Positions 5,502 to 11,214 of a DNA stretch of 11,214 nucleotides are shown one piece after another. Made by a program: the position numbers and the translations under genes. A model generated the notes under the pieces. That model was not told the DNA's origin. It ran no database searches and saw only the letters and a program-made list of their open reading frames with translations. Position 1 is the stretch's first letter, and each line of letters begins with the position of its first letter. This DNA is from an uncultured Actinomycetes bacterium (GTDB taxonomy: Bacteria; Actinomycetota; Actinomycetes; Mycobacteriales; Mycobacteriaceae), in assembly GCA_903911165.1 (NCBI GenBank), contig CAIWCQ010000024.1, positions 1 to 11,214 on the forward strand, written 5' to 3'.

Positions 5502-7183
5502 CGGCAATCCGGCACATGCCGCGCTGGGCGGTACCCGCCTACGCGCTGCTGTTGACGCTCGCGGTGACGGCGCCCCTACTGGCGCCGGGATACCTACTGT
5601 TGCGTGACGCTGTATCCACGCCGCGTTCCTACCTCTCCGACTCCGCTCTCGGCCTCGGCGACTCCGCGCCACGCGCTGTTCCGCAGGACTTCGCCATCGC
5701 CGTCATGTCGGCAGGCATCGACGGCGGTGTGGTGGTCAAGGCAGCGCTGATCGCCGCACTGTTCCTCGCCGGTTGGGGGGCGGCCCGATTGGCCGGGCAG
5801 GTGCTGCCCGAGGCAGGCATGGCCGGCCAATTCGTCGCCGCCACGGTGGCGGTGTGGAATCCCTATGTCGCCGAGCGATTGCTGCAGGGTCATTGGAGTC
5901 TGTTGTTGGCCTATGGCTGCCTGCCGTGGGTGGCGGCCGCCGTTCGGCAAGTGCGGGCCGGCCCCGCGGACCGCCGAGGGTGGGCGGCGGCGGTGTTCTG
6001 GATCGCCCTGGCCGGCCTGACACCGACCGGACTGATGCTGGCAGCCACGGTGGCTGCGGTGTGTCTCGCGGTTCCCGGTTCCGGTGTCGGCCGGACGCGC
6101 GCCGGCGCCGTGCTGCTGCTCATCGCCGTGGCGGCGGCCCTTCCGTGGCTGACCGCATCGTTTCTCGGGTCCGCACTGGCCGCTTCGCAGTCTGCGGGCC
6201 TGGCTCCGTTCGCGGCCCGCGCCGAACCGGGACTCGGCACCCTGGGCAGCCTGGCCGGCCTGGGTGGGATCTGGAACGCCGAAGCGGTACCTGGTTCGCG
6301 GACAACGGGATTCGCTCTGGTGGCGACGCTGGTGTTGCTCGCGGTGGTGACGTGCGGGTTACCGGCGCTGCTGCGTCGGCGTCCGGTGGAACCGCTGCTG
6401 ATTCTGGCGGCGGTGACCCTGCTGACGGTGGCGGCGATGGCCACCGGCCCGGGCCTGACGGTGCTGCGCTCAGCCGTCGAGGTGGTTCCCGGCCTGGCCG
6501 TGCTGCGCGACGGCCAGAAGTGGATGGCGTTGGCGATGCCGGCCTACGCACTGGCCGGTGCGGGGGCGGTGGTGACGCTGCGGCGCCTGGTCCGTCCTGG
6601 TCTGGGGGCCGTCGCCTGCGCCGCCGCGATAATCGCAGTGTTACCCGACCTCGCCTGGGGAGTGGGCGCGCAACTCACGCCCGTGCGCTACCCCGACGCG
6701 TGGTCGGCGGTGGCGGCCCGGATCAACGCCGACCCGCAGGATGTCGCGGTGCTGCCGGAGGCGACGATGCGGCGATTCGACTGGGCAGGACCGGCGCCGG
6801 TGCTCGACCCGCTTCCGCGGTGGGTTCGCGCCGACGTGCTGTCCACCGGCGACCTCGTCGTCTCCGGGCGCACCGTGCCGGGTGAGGGAAATCGCGCCCG
6901 GGAGGTGCAACGGATGCTCGCCGCCGGGGCTGATCGCGCGACACTGGCCGCAGCCGGTGTGGGCTGGGTGGTCAGCGAAACCGGCACTGAGGCCGTTCCG
7001 GGGCTGAACGCCGACTACGCCGACAACGATCTGACGCTCTATCGCATCGGTGGGGTGGATCGTCCGGTGCCGCACTGGAAACGGATCGCGGTGATCGTTG
7101 CCCACCTGGTCTGGACCGCCATGCTCGTCGGTAGCGCAGCGGTGCTGGCGGCGGCGAGTGCCCGGCGGGGCTCTCAGTCCTGA
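5498..7183 (+). CDS. Polytopic membrane protein, possible GT-C glycosyltransferase (Rv0226c-like)
   Basis: A 561-residue protein with about ten hydrophobic segments: one near residues 11-33, a group from about 78 to 222, another from about 268 to 383, and a final one near 530-552. Between the last two is a soluble extracytoplasmic domain of about 140 residues (390-525). The first external loop (about 36-70) has several aspartates (D37, D48, D55, D64). The segment WNPYVAERLLQGHWSLLLAY (120-139) and the later LRDGQKWMALAMPAY (336-350) recall AftD-type and YfhO-type GT-C membrane enzymes, which use polyprenyl-phosphate sugars. I therefore suggest a GT-C fold, but no catalytic residue is proven. 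It corresponds in position and character to Rv0226c. The GTG start overlaps the DUF3068 stop by four bases; ATG 5516 is an alternative. The 3' end overlaps the convergent DUF5313 gene by 10 bases. Partnership with DUF3068 in lipoglycan assembly is inferred from coupling. Confidence 0.82.
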   Translation: MTAIRHMPRWAVPAYALLLTLAVTAPLLAPGYLLLRDAVSTPRSYLSDSALGLGDSAPRAVPQDFAIAVMSAGIDGGVVVKAALIAALFLAGWGAARLAGQVLPEAGMAGQFVAATVAVWNPYVAERLLQGHWSLLLAYGCLPWVAAAVRQVRAGPADRRGWAAAVFWIALAGLTPTGLMLAATVAAVCLAVPGSGVGRTRAGAVLLLIAVAAALPWLTASFLGSALAASQSAGLAPFAARAEPGLGTLGSLAGLGGIWNAEAVPGSRTTGFALVATLVLLAVVTCGLPALLRRRPVEPLLILAAVTLLTVAAMATGPGLTVLRSAVEVVPGLAVLRDGQKWMALAMPAYALAGAGAVVTLRRLVRPGLGAVACAAAIIAVLPDLAWGVGAQLTPVRYPDAWSAVAARINADPQDVAVLPEATMRRFDWAGPAPVLDPLPRWVRADVLSTGDLVVSGRTVPGEGNRAREVQRMLAAGADRATLAAAGVGWVVSETGTEAVPGLNADYADNDLTLYRIGGVDRPVPHWKRIAVIVAHLVWTAMLVGSAAVLAAASARRGSQS

Positions 7184-7572
7184 GGGTGTCCGTGGCGACG
7201 GCGATAGTCCTCATCCAGCTGGGCATCGCGCCGGCGGTCCTCGGCGTCGACGAGATCGGGATCAAGACCATGCTGACGGAGTCGATACGTTCGCCAGACC
7301 TTGTCCAGCGCGTGGGCGAAGTAGACGAAGGGCAGCAGCAGCAGCGTCGACATGGCCAGATGCATTCCGAGGGTGGCCGGTATCAGCCAGAGGGGAGCGA
7401 TGACGAACAGCGCCGGAATCGTGACGCGGACCAGGTTTCGCCTGCGCGCACCCTTGCCGGCGAGATCGTGACGCACCCAGTCGTCGTACGCCGGGGGCAG
7501 CACCGCGCCGTAGCAGTAGCGGAGGTACTGCAGCAGACCCGGACGAATAGCGTCGGTGGGACTTGTCGCCAT
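7174..7572 (-). CDS. DUF5313 family small membrane protein
   Basis: A 132-residue protein with an N-terminal aromatic segment, RPGLLQYLRYCYGAVLPPAY (residues 10-29), a basic stretch (about 40-49), two adjacent transmembrane helices (about 49-66 and 69-88) and a highly charged C-terminus ending in EDYRRRHGHPQD. This plan and the Gln-Tyr-x-Arg-Tyr-x-Tyr-Gly motif match mycobacterial DUF5313 proteins, whose function is not known. I chose ATG 7572 because it begins five bases after the stop of the upstream glycosyltransferase, whereas the longer version (from 7656) would overlap that gene and add 28 unrelated residues. The likely arrangement is an operon, glycosyltransferase then DUF5313, with translational coupling. 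Its 3' end overlaps the stop of the convergent membrane-protein gene. I do not recall a DUF5313 gene at this spot in H37Rv. Confidence 0.78.
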   Translation of the reverse strand: MATSPTDAIRPGLLQYLRYCYGAVLPPAYDDWVRHDLAGKGARRRNLVRVTIPALFVIAPLWLIPATLGMHLAMSTLLLLPFVYFAHALDKVWRTYRLRQHGLDPDLVDAEDRRRDAQLDEDYRRRHGHPQD

Positions 7573-7577
7573 GGTGG

Positions 7578-8735
7578 CTAGACCACTCCGCTGACCCGGC
7601 AACCGGCGTGCACCGATTCCAGCACACCGTGCATTGCCGTCGCACTCTGCGACCACGAGAACTCACCGCTGCGCGCCGCGGCCTTCGCGCCGAGTTCGTC
7701 GCGCAAGACTGGATCACCCAGCAGGCACTCCAGGGAGTCCACCAACTCGTCGTAGTCGTCGACCAACAGTCCGGTCACACCGTCGATCACCGAGTCGGTC
7801 AGGCCGCCGGACGAGCGATAGCCGAGGGTGGGGACTCCGTGCTGGGCGGCTTCGATGACCGCCAGCCCCCAGCCTTCCTTGCGTGAGGGCAGCACGTGCG
7901 CCCAGCTACGTTGCAGCACAGCGTGTTTGGTGGCGTCGTCGACATGCCCGTGGAAGGTGACGGCATCGGAGATACCCAGCTGCTCGGTGTGTTCGACCAG
8001 GCGCTGCCGCCACCATCCGCCGCCGACGACGTCGAGGTGCAGGTCCGGTATCCGGCTGCGCAACGCCGCGACCGCCTCGAGTGCGTCCTCGATCTGCTTA
8101 TGCGGCACCAGTCGGGACAGCACCACCACGCGCGGCGTCGCCGAACGCCGCCCGAGCAGAGTGTCCGGCGGGGCTTCGTCAAGGCCGTTGCGGACCACCG
8201 CGACCCGGGCCGGGTCGATCCCGAGGTCGGTGAGATCACGCGCCGAGGGCAGCGAGACCGTGACGTACTGATTGTTGCGGTGCAGTCGAGGCGAGAGTCG
8301 CGATTCGACGAACCAGCCGAACCGGGCCAGGAAACGGCCGGCGACCGGCCACTGCTCGCGATGACAGTGATGCACCAGCACTACGACGCGGCGACCGAAG
8401 GCCAGTCGTGCCAGGAACGGCAGTCCGTTCTGGCTGTCGATCACCACATCGGGCCGGACGCTACGCAGCGGACCGAGGCCGAGTCGCGCGGCAACCATCG
8501 CCAAGCCCGCCCAGATATAGACGCTGTAGTGGCCACCGCCGCGGCTGATGCGGACGCCGTCGCACATCTCCCGTCGCGGGGCGCCGGAATAGCGGGCGGT
8601 ACGCAACGTGACGTCGATTCCCGATTGGGCAAGCAGCGCACCGATGCGCTGCAGGTAGGTCTCGCTGCCCCCGCCCTGGGGGTGGCCGGTATCGCGCCAG
8701 CACAGCAGCAGCACCGAGCGGACGGGGGCGGGCAT
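7578..8735 (-). CDS. GT4-family glycosyltransferase (Rv0225-like)
   Basis: A 385-residue cytosolic or membrane-associated retaining glycosyltransferase with the GT-B fold, the same length as Rv0225 (about 384). The N-terminal Rossmann half contains the glycine-rich acceptor loop GGGSETYL (21-28). The C-terminal half (from about 176) has VRNGLD (181-186), LSRLVPHKQ (206-214) and the E-x7-E nucleotide-sugar motif E287...E295 in SRKEGWGLAVIEAAQHGVP. These enzymes transfer a sugar from a nucleotide donor (GDP-mannose or UDP-sugars) to a lipid or glycan. Donor and acceptor cannot be read from sequence. The ATG at 8735 is favoured because the next-door divergent methyltransferase begins 33 bases away and a -10-like TAAGCT lies six bases upstream, which would make the message leaderless. 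DUF5313 follows five bases after its TAG. The conserved pairing with the methyltransferase suggests a methylated envelope glycan. Confidence 0.9.
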   Translation of the reverse strand: MPAPVRSVLLLCWRDTGHPQGGGSETYLQRIGALLAQSGIDVTLRTARYSGAPRREMCDGVRISRGGGHYSVYIWAGLAMVAARLGLGPLRSVRPDVVIDSQNGLPFLARLAFGRRVVVLVHHCHREQWPVAGRFLARFGWFVESRLSPRLHRNNQYVTVSLPSARDLTDLGIDPARVAVVRNGLDEAPPDTLLGRRSATPRVVVLSRLVPHKQIEDALEAVAALRSRIPDLHLDVVGGGWWRQRLVEHTEQLGISDAVTFHGHVDDATKHAVLQRSWAHVLPSRKEGWGLAVIEAAQHGVPTLGYRSSGGLTDSVIDGVTGLLVDDYDELVDSLECLLGDPVLRDELGAKAAARSGEFSWSQSATAMHGVLESVHAGCRVSGVV

Positions 8736-8741
8736 CCGGCC

Positions 8742-8747
8742 AGCTTA
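8742..8747 (-). promoter_or_regulatory. Candidate -10 element for leaderless glycosyltransferase transcription
   Basis: On the minus strand TAAGCT (or the overlapping TATAAG) precedes the glycosyltransferase ATG by six bases. TAAGCT fits TANNNT and would put the start of transcription at the initiating ATG. The same AT-rich island (8744-8752) is the only one in the 33-base divergent gap. No -35 is clear. Confidence 0.4.
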
Positions 8748-8755
8748 TATCTGGC

Positions 8756-8759
8756 AAGG
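8756..8759 (+). promoter_or_regulatory. Shine-Dalgarno for the methyltransferase
   Basis: AAGG nine bases upstream of ATG 8769 is a moderate ribosome-binding site and supports that start. It implies a leadered message, so the methyltransferase promoter would lie in the gap's left part or inside the glycosyltransferase gene. Confidence 0.5.
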
Positions 8760-8768
8760 TAAGCGCCG

Positions 8769-9548
8769 ATGGCCGTCACCGACCTGTTCGCCCGGCGGGC
8801 AACCCTGGCCCGGTCGACGCGTCTGCTCGGGCAATTCCGGTACGAGCAGAGCGACCCGGGCCTTTTTTACGGCGCACTGGCCGCCGACACTGAGGCAATG
8901 GTCGCCGACCTGTGGCGGGTCGCCCACCCGCCAGGCCACCGGGGGTGCACCGTCCTGGACGTCGGCGGCGGCCCCGGTTACTTCGCGCGGACGTTCACCG
9001 ATGCGGGCTGGACCTACGTCGGCGTCGAACCCGACCCCGCTGAGATGCACACCGCCGGTGACGTCGGCCGCGGCGGGCCGGGGACCTTCGTGCGGGCCTC
9101 CGGGTTGGCTCTGCCGTTTGCCGACCACAGCGTCGACGTGTGCCTGTCGTCCAATGTCGCCGAGCACGTGTCACGACCCTGGCAACTGGGCGCCGAGATG
9201 CTTCGGGTCACCCGGCCCGGCGGCCTGGCGATCCTGTCCTACACCGTGTGGCTGGGGCCCTTCGGTGGCCACGAGACCGGCCTGTGGCATTACCTCGGCG
9301 GCGCGCGCGCGGCCCAGCGGTACACCCGCCGCCACGGCCGTCGGCCCAAGAACGACTACGGGTCGTCACTGTTCAACGTGTCGGCGGCCGAGGGACTGAG
9401 ATGGGCCGCATCCACCGGCGCACTGGTCGCCGCATTCCCCCGCTACCACCCCCGATGGGCGTGGTGGCTGACCGCGGTGCCCGGTGTGCGGGAGTTTTTG
9501 GTGAGCAACCTGGTGCTGGTGCTGCGCTCACCGACGACCGATGACTGA
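8769..9548 (+). CDS. Class I SAM-dependent methyltransferase (Rv0224c-like)
   Basis: A 259-residue methyltransferase of the Methyltransf_11 type, close in size to Rv0224c (about 254). Motif I, VLDVGGGPGYFARTF (62-76), binds S-adenosylmethionine; the acidic end of strand 2 is E87 in YVGVEPD; LPFADHSVDVCLSSNVAEHV (115-134) forms motif II and the following helix; LRVTRPGGLAILSY (145-158) is motif III. There is no transmembrane segment, although the C-terminus is tryptophan-rich and hydrophobic (WAWWLTAVPGVREFL), which may help it sit at the membrane. The substrate is unknown; the divergent glycosyltransferase and surrounding envelope genes suggest a sugar or lipid acceptor. The ATG at 8769 has an AAGG site. 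Its TGA is 42 bases before the aldehyde dehydrogenase ATG, and that gap contains a promoter-like element, so the two need not be one transcript. Confidence 0.88.
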   Translation: MAVTDLFARRATLARSTRLLGQFRYEQSDPGLFYGALAADTEAMVADLWRVAHPPGHRGCTVLDVGGGPGYFARTFTDAGWTYVGVEPDPAEMHTAGDVGRGGPGTFVRASGLALPFADHSVDVCLSSNVAEHVSRPWQLGAEMLRVTRPGGLAILSYTVWLGPFGGHETGLWHYLGGARAAQRYTRRHGRRPKNDYGSSLFNVSAAEGLRWAASTGALVAAFPRYHPRWAWWLTAVPGVREFLVSNLVLVLRSPTTDD

Positions 9549-9577
9549 AACAGGTTCTCGTCGGCGCTTCGGATCGG

Positions 9578-9583
9578 TAATGT
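9578..9583 (+). promoter_or_regulatory. Candidate -10 element for leaderless aldehyde dehydrogenase transcription
   Basis: TAATGT fits TANNNT and ends seven bases before ATG 9591, the same spacing as at php. No Shine-Dalgarno sequence precedes the ATG. The 17-base-upstream hexamer TTCTCG (9555-9560) is a poor -35. The position predicts transcription starting at the first coding base or one before. Confidence 0.5.
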
Positions 9584-9590
9584 GGCCCGC

Positions 9591-11063
9591 ATGACGCAGA
9601 CCGCTTACAAGACTGAGTACGACAAGTTGTTCATCGGTGGCAAGTGGGTCGAGCCATCGACCGCCGATGTCATCGAGGTGCATTCGCCGGCCACCGGGGA
9701 GTACGTCGGCAAGGTGCCGATGGCCGCCGCCGCCGATGTCGACGCCGCCTGTGCCGCGGCCCGCAAGGCGTTCGATGAGGGCCCGTGGCCGCGGATGACG
9801 CCGCAGGAACGTCAGGCGGTGATCGGCAACGCGGTCAAACTGATCGAGGATCGCGACGACCTCTTCAAGTTTCTGCTCAAGGCCGAGACCGGCCAACCGC
9901 AGATGATCGTCGACATGATGCAGTACGGGGCCGCCATCTCGGGCCTGCAGTACTACTCCACGGCCGCGGACAAGTTCACCTGGTCGGACATCCGCGACGG
10001 GATCTATGGCCAGACCCTGGTGCTGCGCGAGCCCATCGGCGTCGTCGGTGCGGTGGCGGCCTGGAACGTCCCACTGTTCCTGGCGTGCAACAAGCTTGGC
10101 CCGGCACTGCTCGCGGGCTGCACCATGGTGCTCAAGCCCGCCGCCGAGACCCCACTGAGCGTCAACGCACTCGCGGAGGTATTCGCCGAAGCCGGTCTTC
10201 CCGAAGGCGTGCTGTCGGTGGTGCCCGGTGGTGCCGAGACCGGACGCGCACTGACCGCCAATCCCCTGGTGGACAAGTACACCTTCACCGGCAGTTCCGC
10301 GGTCGGCAAGGAGGTCGGCAAGTTGGCCGCCGAGAAACTCAAGCCGTGCACGCTGGAACTGGGTGGCAAGTCGGCAGCGATCATCCTTGAGGACGCCGAC
10401 ATCGACTCCACTCTGCCGATGCTGCTGTTCGCCGGCTTGATGAACTCCGGTCAGGCCTGCGTGGCGCAGACCCGGATCCTGGCACCGCGGTCACGCTACG
10501 AGGAGATCGTCACCAAGCTCGCTGCTGCGGTGGAGGCGATGCCGGTGGGTCTGCCCGACGACCCGGGTGCTTTCATCGGGCCGCTGATCACCGAGAAGCA
10601 GCGTGAACGCGTCGAGGGCTACATCAAGAAGGGTCAGGAGGAGGGCGCGCGACTGGTCACCGGTGGCGGGCGCCCCGAAGGCCTCGACAGCGGTTACTTC
10701 GTGTCGCCGACGGTCTTCGCCGACGTCGACAACTCCATGACCATCGCCCAGGAGGAGATCTTCGGGCCGGTGCTGTCGGTGATCCCCTATGACACCGAGG
10801 AGGACGCGATTCGGATCGCCAACGATTCGGCCTACGGCCTGGCCGGCAGCGTGTGGACGACCGACAACGACAAGGCGATGCAGATCGCCTCGCGCATCCG
10901 CACCGGCACCTACGCGGTGAATATGTACGCCTTCGATCCGGGCGCGCCGTTCGGCGGCTACAAGAACTCCGGCATCGGCCGGGAGAACGGGCCGGAGGGC
11001 ATCGACGCTTACGTCGAACTCAAGAGTGTGCTGCTGCCGTTCGGCTACACGCCGAATCTCTGA
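9591..11063 (+). CDS. NAD(P)+-dependent aldehyde dehydrogenase (Rv0223c-like)
   Basis: A 490-residue cytosolic aldehyde dehydrogenase of the usual length, which oxidises an aldehyde to the acid. Catalytic Cys290 is in NSGQACVAQTR, general base Glu256 in LELGGKS, the oxyanion Asn159 in AWNVP, the cofactor loop FTGSSAVG at 232-239 and the EEIFGPV motif at 388-394. The C-terminus (PFGGYKNSGIGRENG) is typical. It is highly similar in my recollection to Rv0223c, including the opening TEYDKLFIGGKW. Substrate is undefined; many mycobacterial members are broad-range. I chose ATG 9591 (MTQTAYKTEYD) over the upstream in-frame GTG 9582, because that GTG overlaps the -10-like TAATGT. It follows the methyltransferase by 42 bases and precedes a start for an exported protein by 34 bases. 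It could act with the php lactonase and CoA ligase, but this is only inferred from linkage and the shared start context. Confidence 0.92.
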   Translation: MTQTAYKTEYDKLFIGGKWVEPSTADVIEVHSPATGEYVGKVPMAAAADVDAACAAARKAFDEGPWPRMTPQERQAVIGNAVKLIEDRDDLFKFLLKAETGQPQMIVDMMQYGAAISGLQYYSTAADKFTWSDIRDGIYGQTLVLREPIGVVGAVAAWNVPLFLACNKLGPALLAGCTMVLKPAAETPLSVNALAEVFAEAGLPEGVLSVVPGGAETGRALTANPLVDKYTFTGSSAVGKEVGKLAAEKLKPCTLELGGKSAAIILEDADIDSTLPMLLFAGLMNSGQACVAQTRILAPRSRYEEIVTKLAAAVEAMPVGLPDDPGAFIGPLITEKQRERVEGYIKKGQEEGARLVTGGGRPEGLDSGYFVSPTVFADVDNSMTIAQEEIFGPVLSVIPYDTEEDAIRIANDSAYGLAGSVWTTDNDKAMQIASRIRTGTYAVNMYAFDPGAPFGGYKNSGIGRENGPEGIDAYVELKSVLLPFGYTPNL

Positions 11064-11088
11064 CACCCGCCTCGGGCTGGAAATTCTT

Positions 11089-11093
11089 GGAGG
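11089..11093 (+). promoter_or_regulatory. Shine-Dalgarno for the exported protein at the right edge
   Basis: GGAGG (extended as GGAGGAA) lies just four bases before GTG 11098. The spacing is short but the match to the anti-Shine-Dalgarno sequence is strong, and it supports the GTG start of a frame too short to judge otherwise. Confidence 0.6.
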
Positions 11094-11097
11094 AACT

Positions 11098-11214
11098 GTG
11101 GGCGCAGCACGCTTCGTTGGTCGGGTCGGCGGGTTGGCGGTGGCCCTCGGGGTGGGCGCGGCGATGTTCTCCACCGGCGCAGTGGCTTGGGCGGACACCT
11201 CCGATAGCGGGAGA
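11098..11214 (+). CDS. Exported protein, N-terminal signal peptide only (partial, 3' end outside window)
   Basis: Thirty-nine codons are open from GTG 11098 to the end of the window. The start is a basic n-region (MGAARFVGRVGG), followed by a hydrophobic core (LAVALGVGAAMF) and a signal peptidase I type site after Ala-Trp-Ala, then a hydrophilic Asp/Ser-rich start of the mature protein (DTSDSGR). This leader closely resembles the GAARYVGRVGGLAVALGVGAA-type signal peptide that I recall at the start of many very large secreted mycobacterial proteins with Ser/Asp-rich linkers and Ig-like, propeller or lipase domains. The mature function cannot be told. GGAGG supports the start. It lies 34 bases after the aldehyde dehydrogenase stop, in the place where H37Rv has other genes. 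Confidence 0.65.
   Translation, partial: MGAARFVGRVGGLAVALGVGAAMFSTGAVAWADTSDSGR

Noticed and set aside
5773..6885. Plus-strand open frame of 370 codons within the GT-C-like gene
   Set aside because: Its translation is almost only Gly/Arg/Asp/Ala/Pro without structure; it is a shadow of the hydrophobic membrane-protein frame.
7171..7186. CTCAG-TC-CTGAG inverted repeat at the convergent stops, possible bidirectional terminator
   Set aside because: The loop would be two bases and there is no T-run on either side; the symmetry largely comes from opposed TGA stop codons.
7896..8762. Plus-strand open frame of 288 codons opposite the glycosyltransferase
   Set aside because: It is antisense to a gene with clear GT4 motifs, and the translation has no domain and a His/Gln/Arg-rich shadow composition.
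11066..11078. CCCG-CCT-CGGG stem after the aldehyde dehydrogenase as a terminator
   Set aside because: Four pairs only, with no following T-run.
1..11214. Insertion sequences, tRNA/rRNA genes, CRISPR arrays, phage or toxin-antitoxin genes
   Set aside because: I saw no transposase, recombinase, direct-repeat array or tRNA-like fold; almost all the sequence is accounted for by ordinary coding genes.

Overview
The window is strongly GC-rich, densely packed actinobacterial DNA, and its gene content points to Mycobacterium in the broad sense (probably a Mycolicibacterium-like species). The main argument is gene order. From memory of the M. tuberculosis H37Rv map, the window reads, in inverted orientation, as homologues of Rv0230c (php, phosphotriesterase-like lactonase), Rv0228 (acyltransferase), Rv0227c (DUF3068), Rv0226c (polytopic membrane protein), Rv0225 (GT4 glycosyltransferase), Rv0224c (methyltransferase) and Rv0223c (aldehyde dehydrogenase), with relative strands preserved. 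It is entered through the C-terminus of an AftD-like arabinofuranosyltransferase (Rv0236c). Differences from H37Rv are an acyl-CoA ligase gene where Rv0229c would lie, a small DUF5313 gene between the Rv0226c and Rv0225 homologues, and a truncated exported protein beyond the aldehyde dehydrogenase.

Layout: 2-514 (+) aftD 3' end; 525-1511 (+) php lactonase; 1511-2989 (+) AMP-dependent acyl-CoA ligase, joined to php by a TAATG overlap; 2955-4160 (-) acyltransferase-3 membrane protein, overlapping the ligase tail to tail; 4161-4307 divergent intergenic region with a palindrome and a promoter-like element; 4308-5501 (+) DUF3068 protein; 5498-7183 (+) multi-span GT-C-like membrane protein, GTGA-coupled to it; 7174-7572 (-) DUF5313 membrane protein; 7578-8735 (-) GT4 glycosyltransferase; 33-bp divergent gap; 8769-9548 (+) SAM methyltransferase; 9591-11063 (+) aldehyde dehydrogenase; 11098-11214 (+) signal peptide of a truncated exported protein.

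Functionally there appear to be two themes. The central block (acyltransferase, DUF3068, GT-C-like protein, GT4, methyltransferase), next to aftD, looks like a cell-envelope glycan or lipoglycan locus. DUF3068 proteins of Corynebacterineae have been linked to lipomannan maturation and lipoarabinomannan synthesis. The flanking genes (php lactonase, CoA ligase, aldehyde dehydrogenase) could together convert a lactone to an open acid and a CoA thioester; this is inference. php and the aldehyde dehydrogenase share an unusually similar promoter-like element and start-codon context that suggests leaderless transcription of both.

No mobile element, tRNA, rRNA, CRISPR array or clear intrinsic terminator was seen. 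I did not find an obviously new defence or mobile system. The most interesting points are the php start-site palindrome, the shared php/ALDH start module, the lactonase-ligase pair and the DUF3068/GT-C pair.
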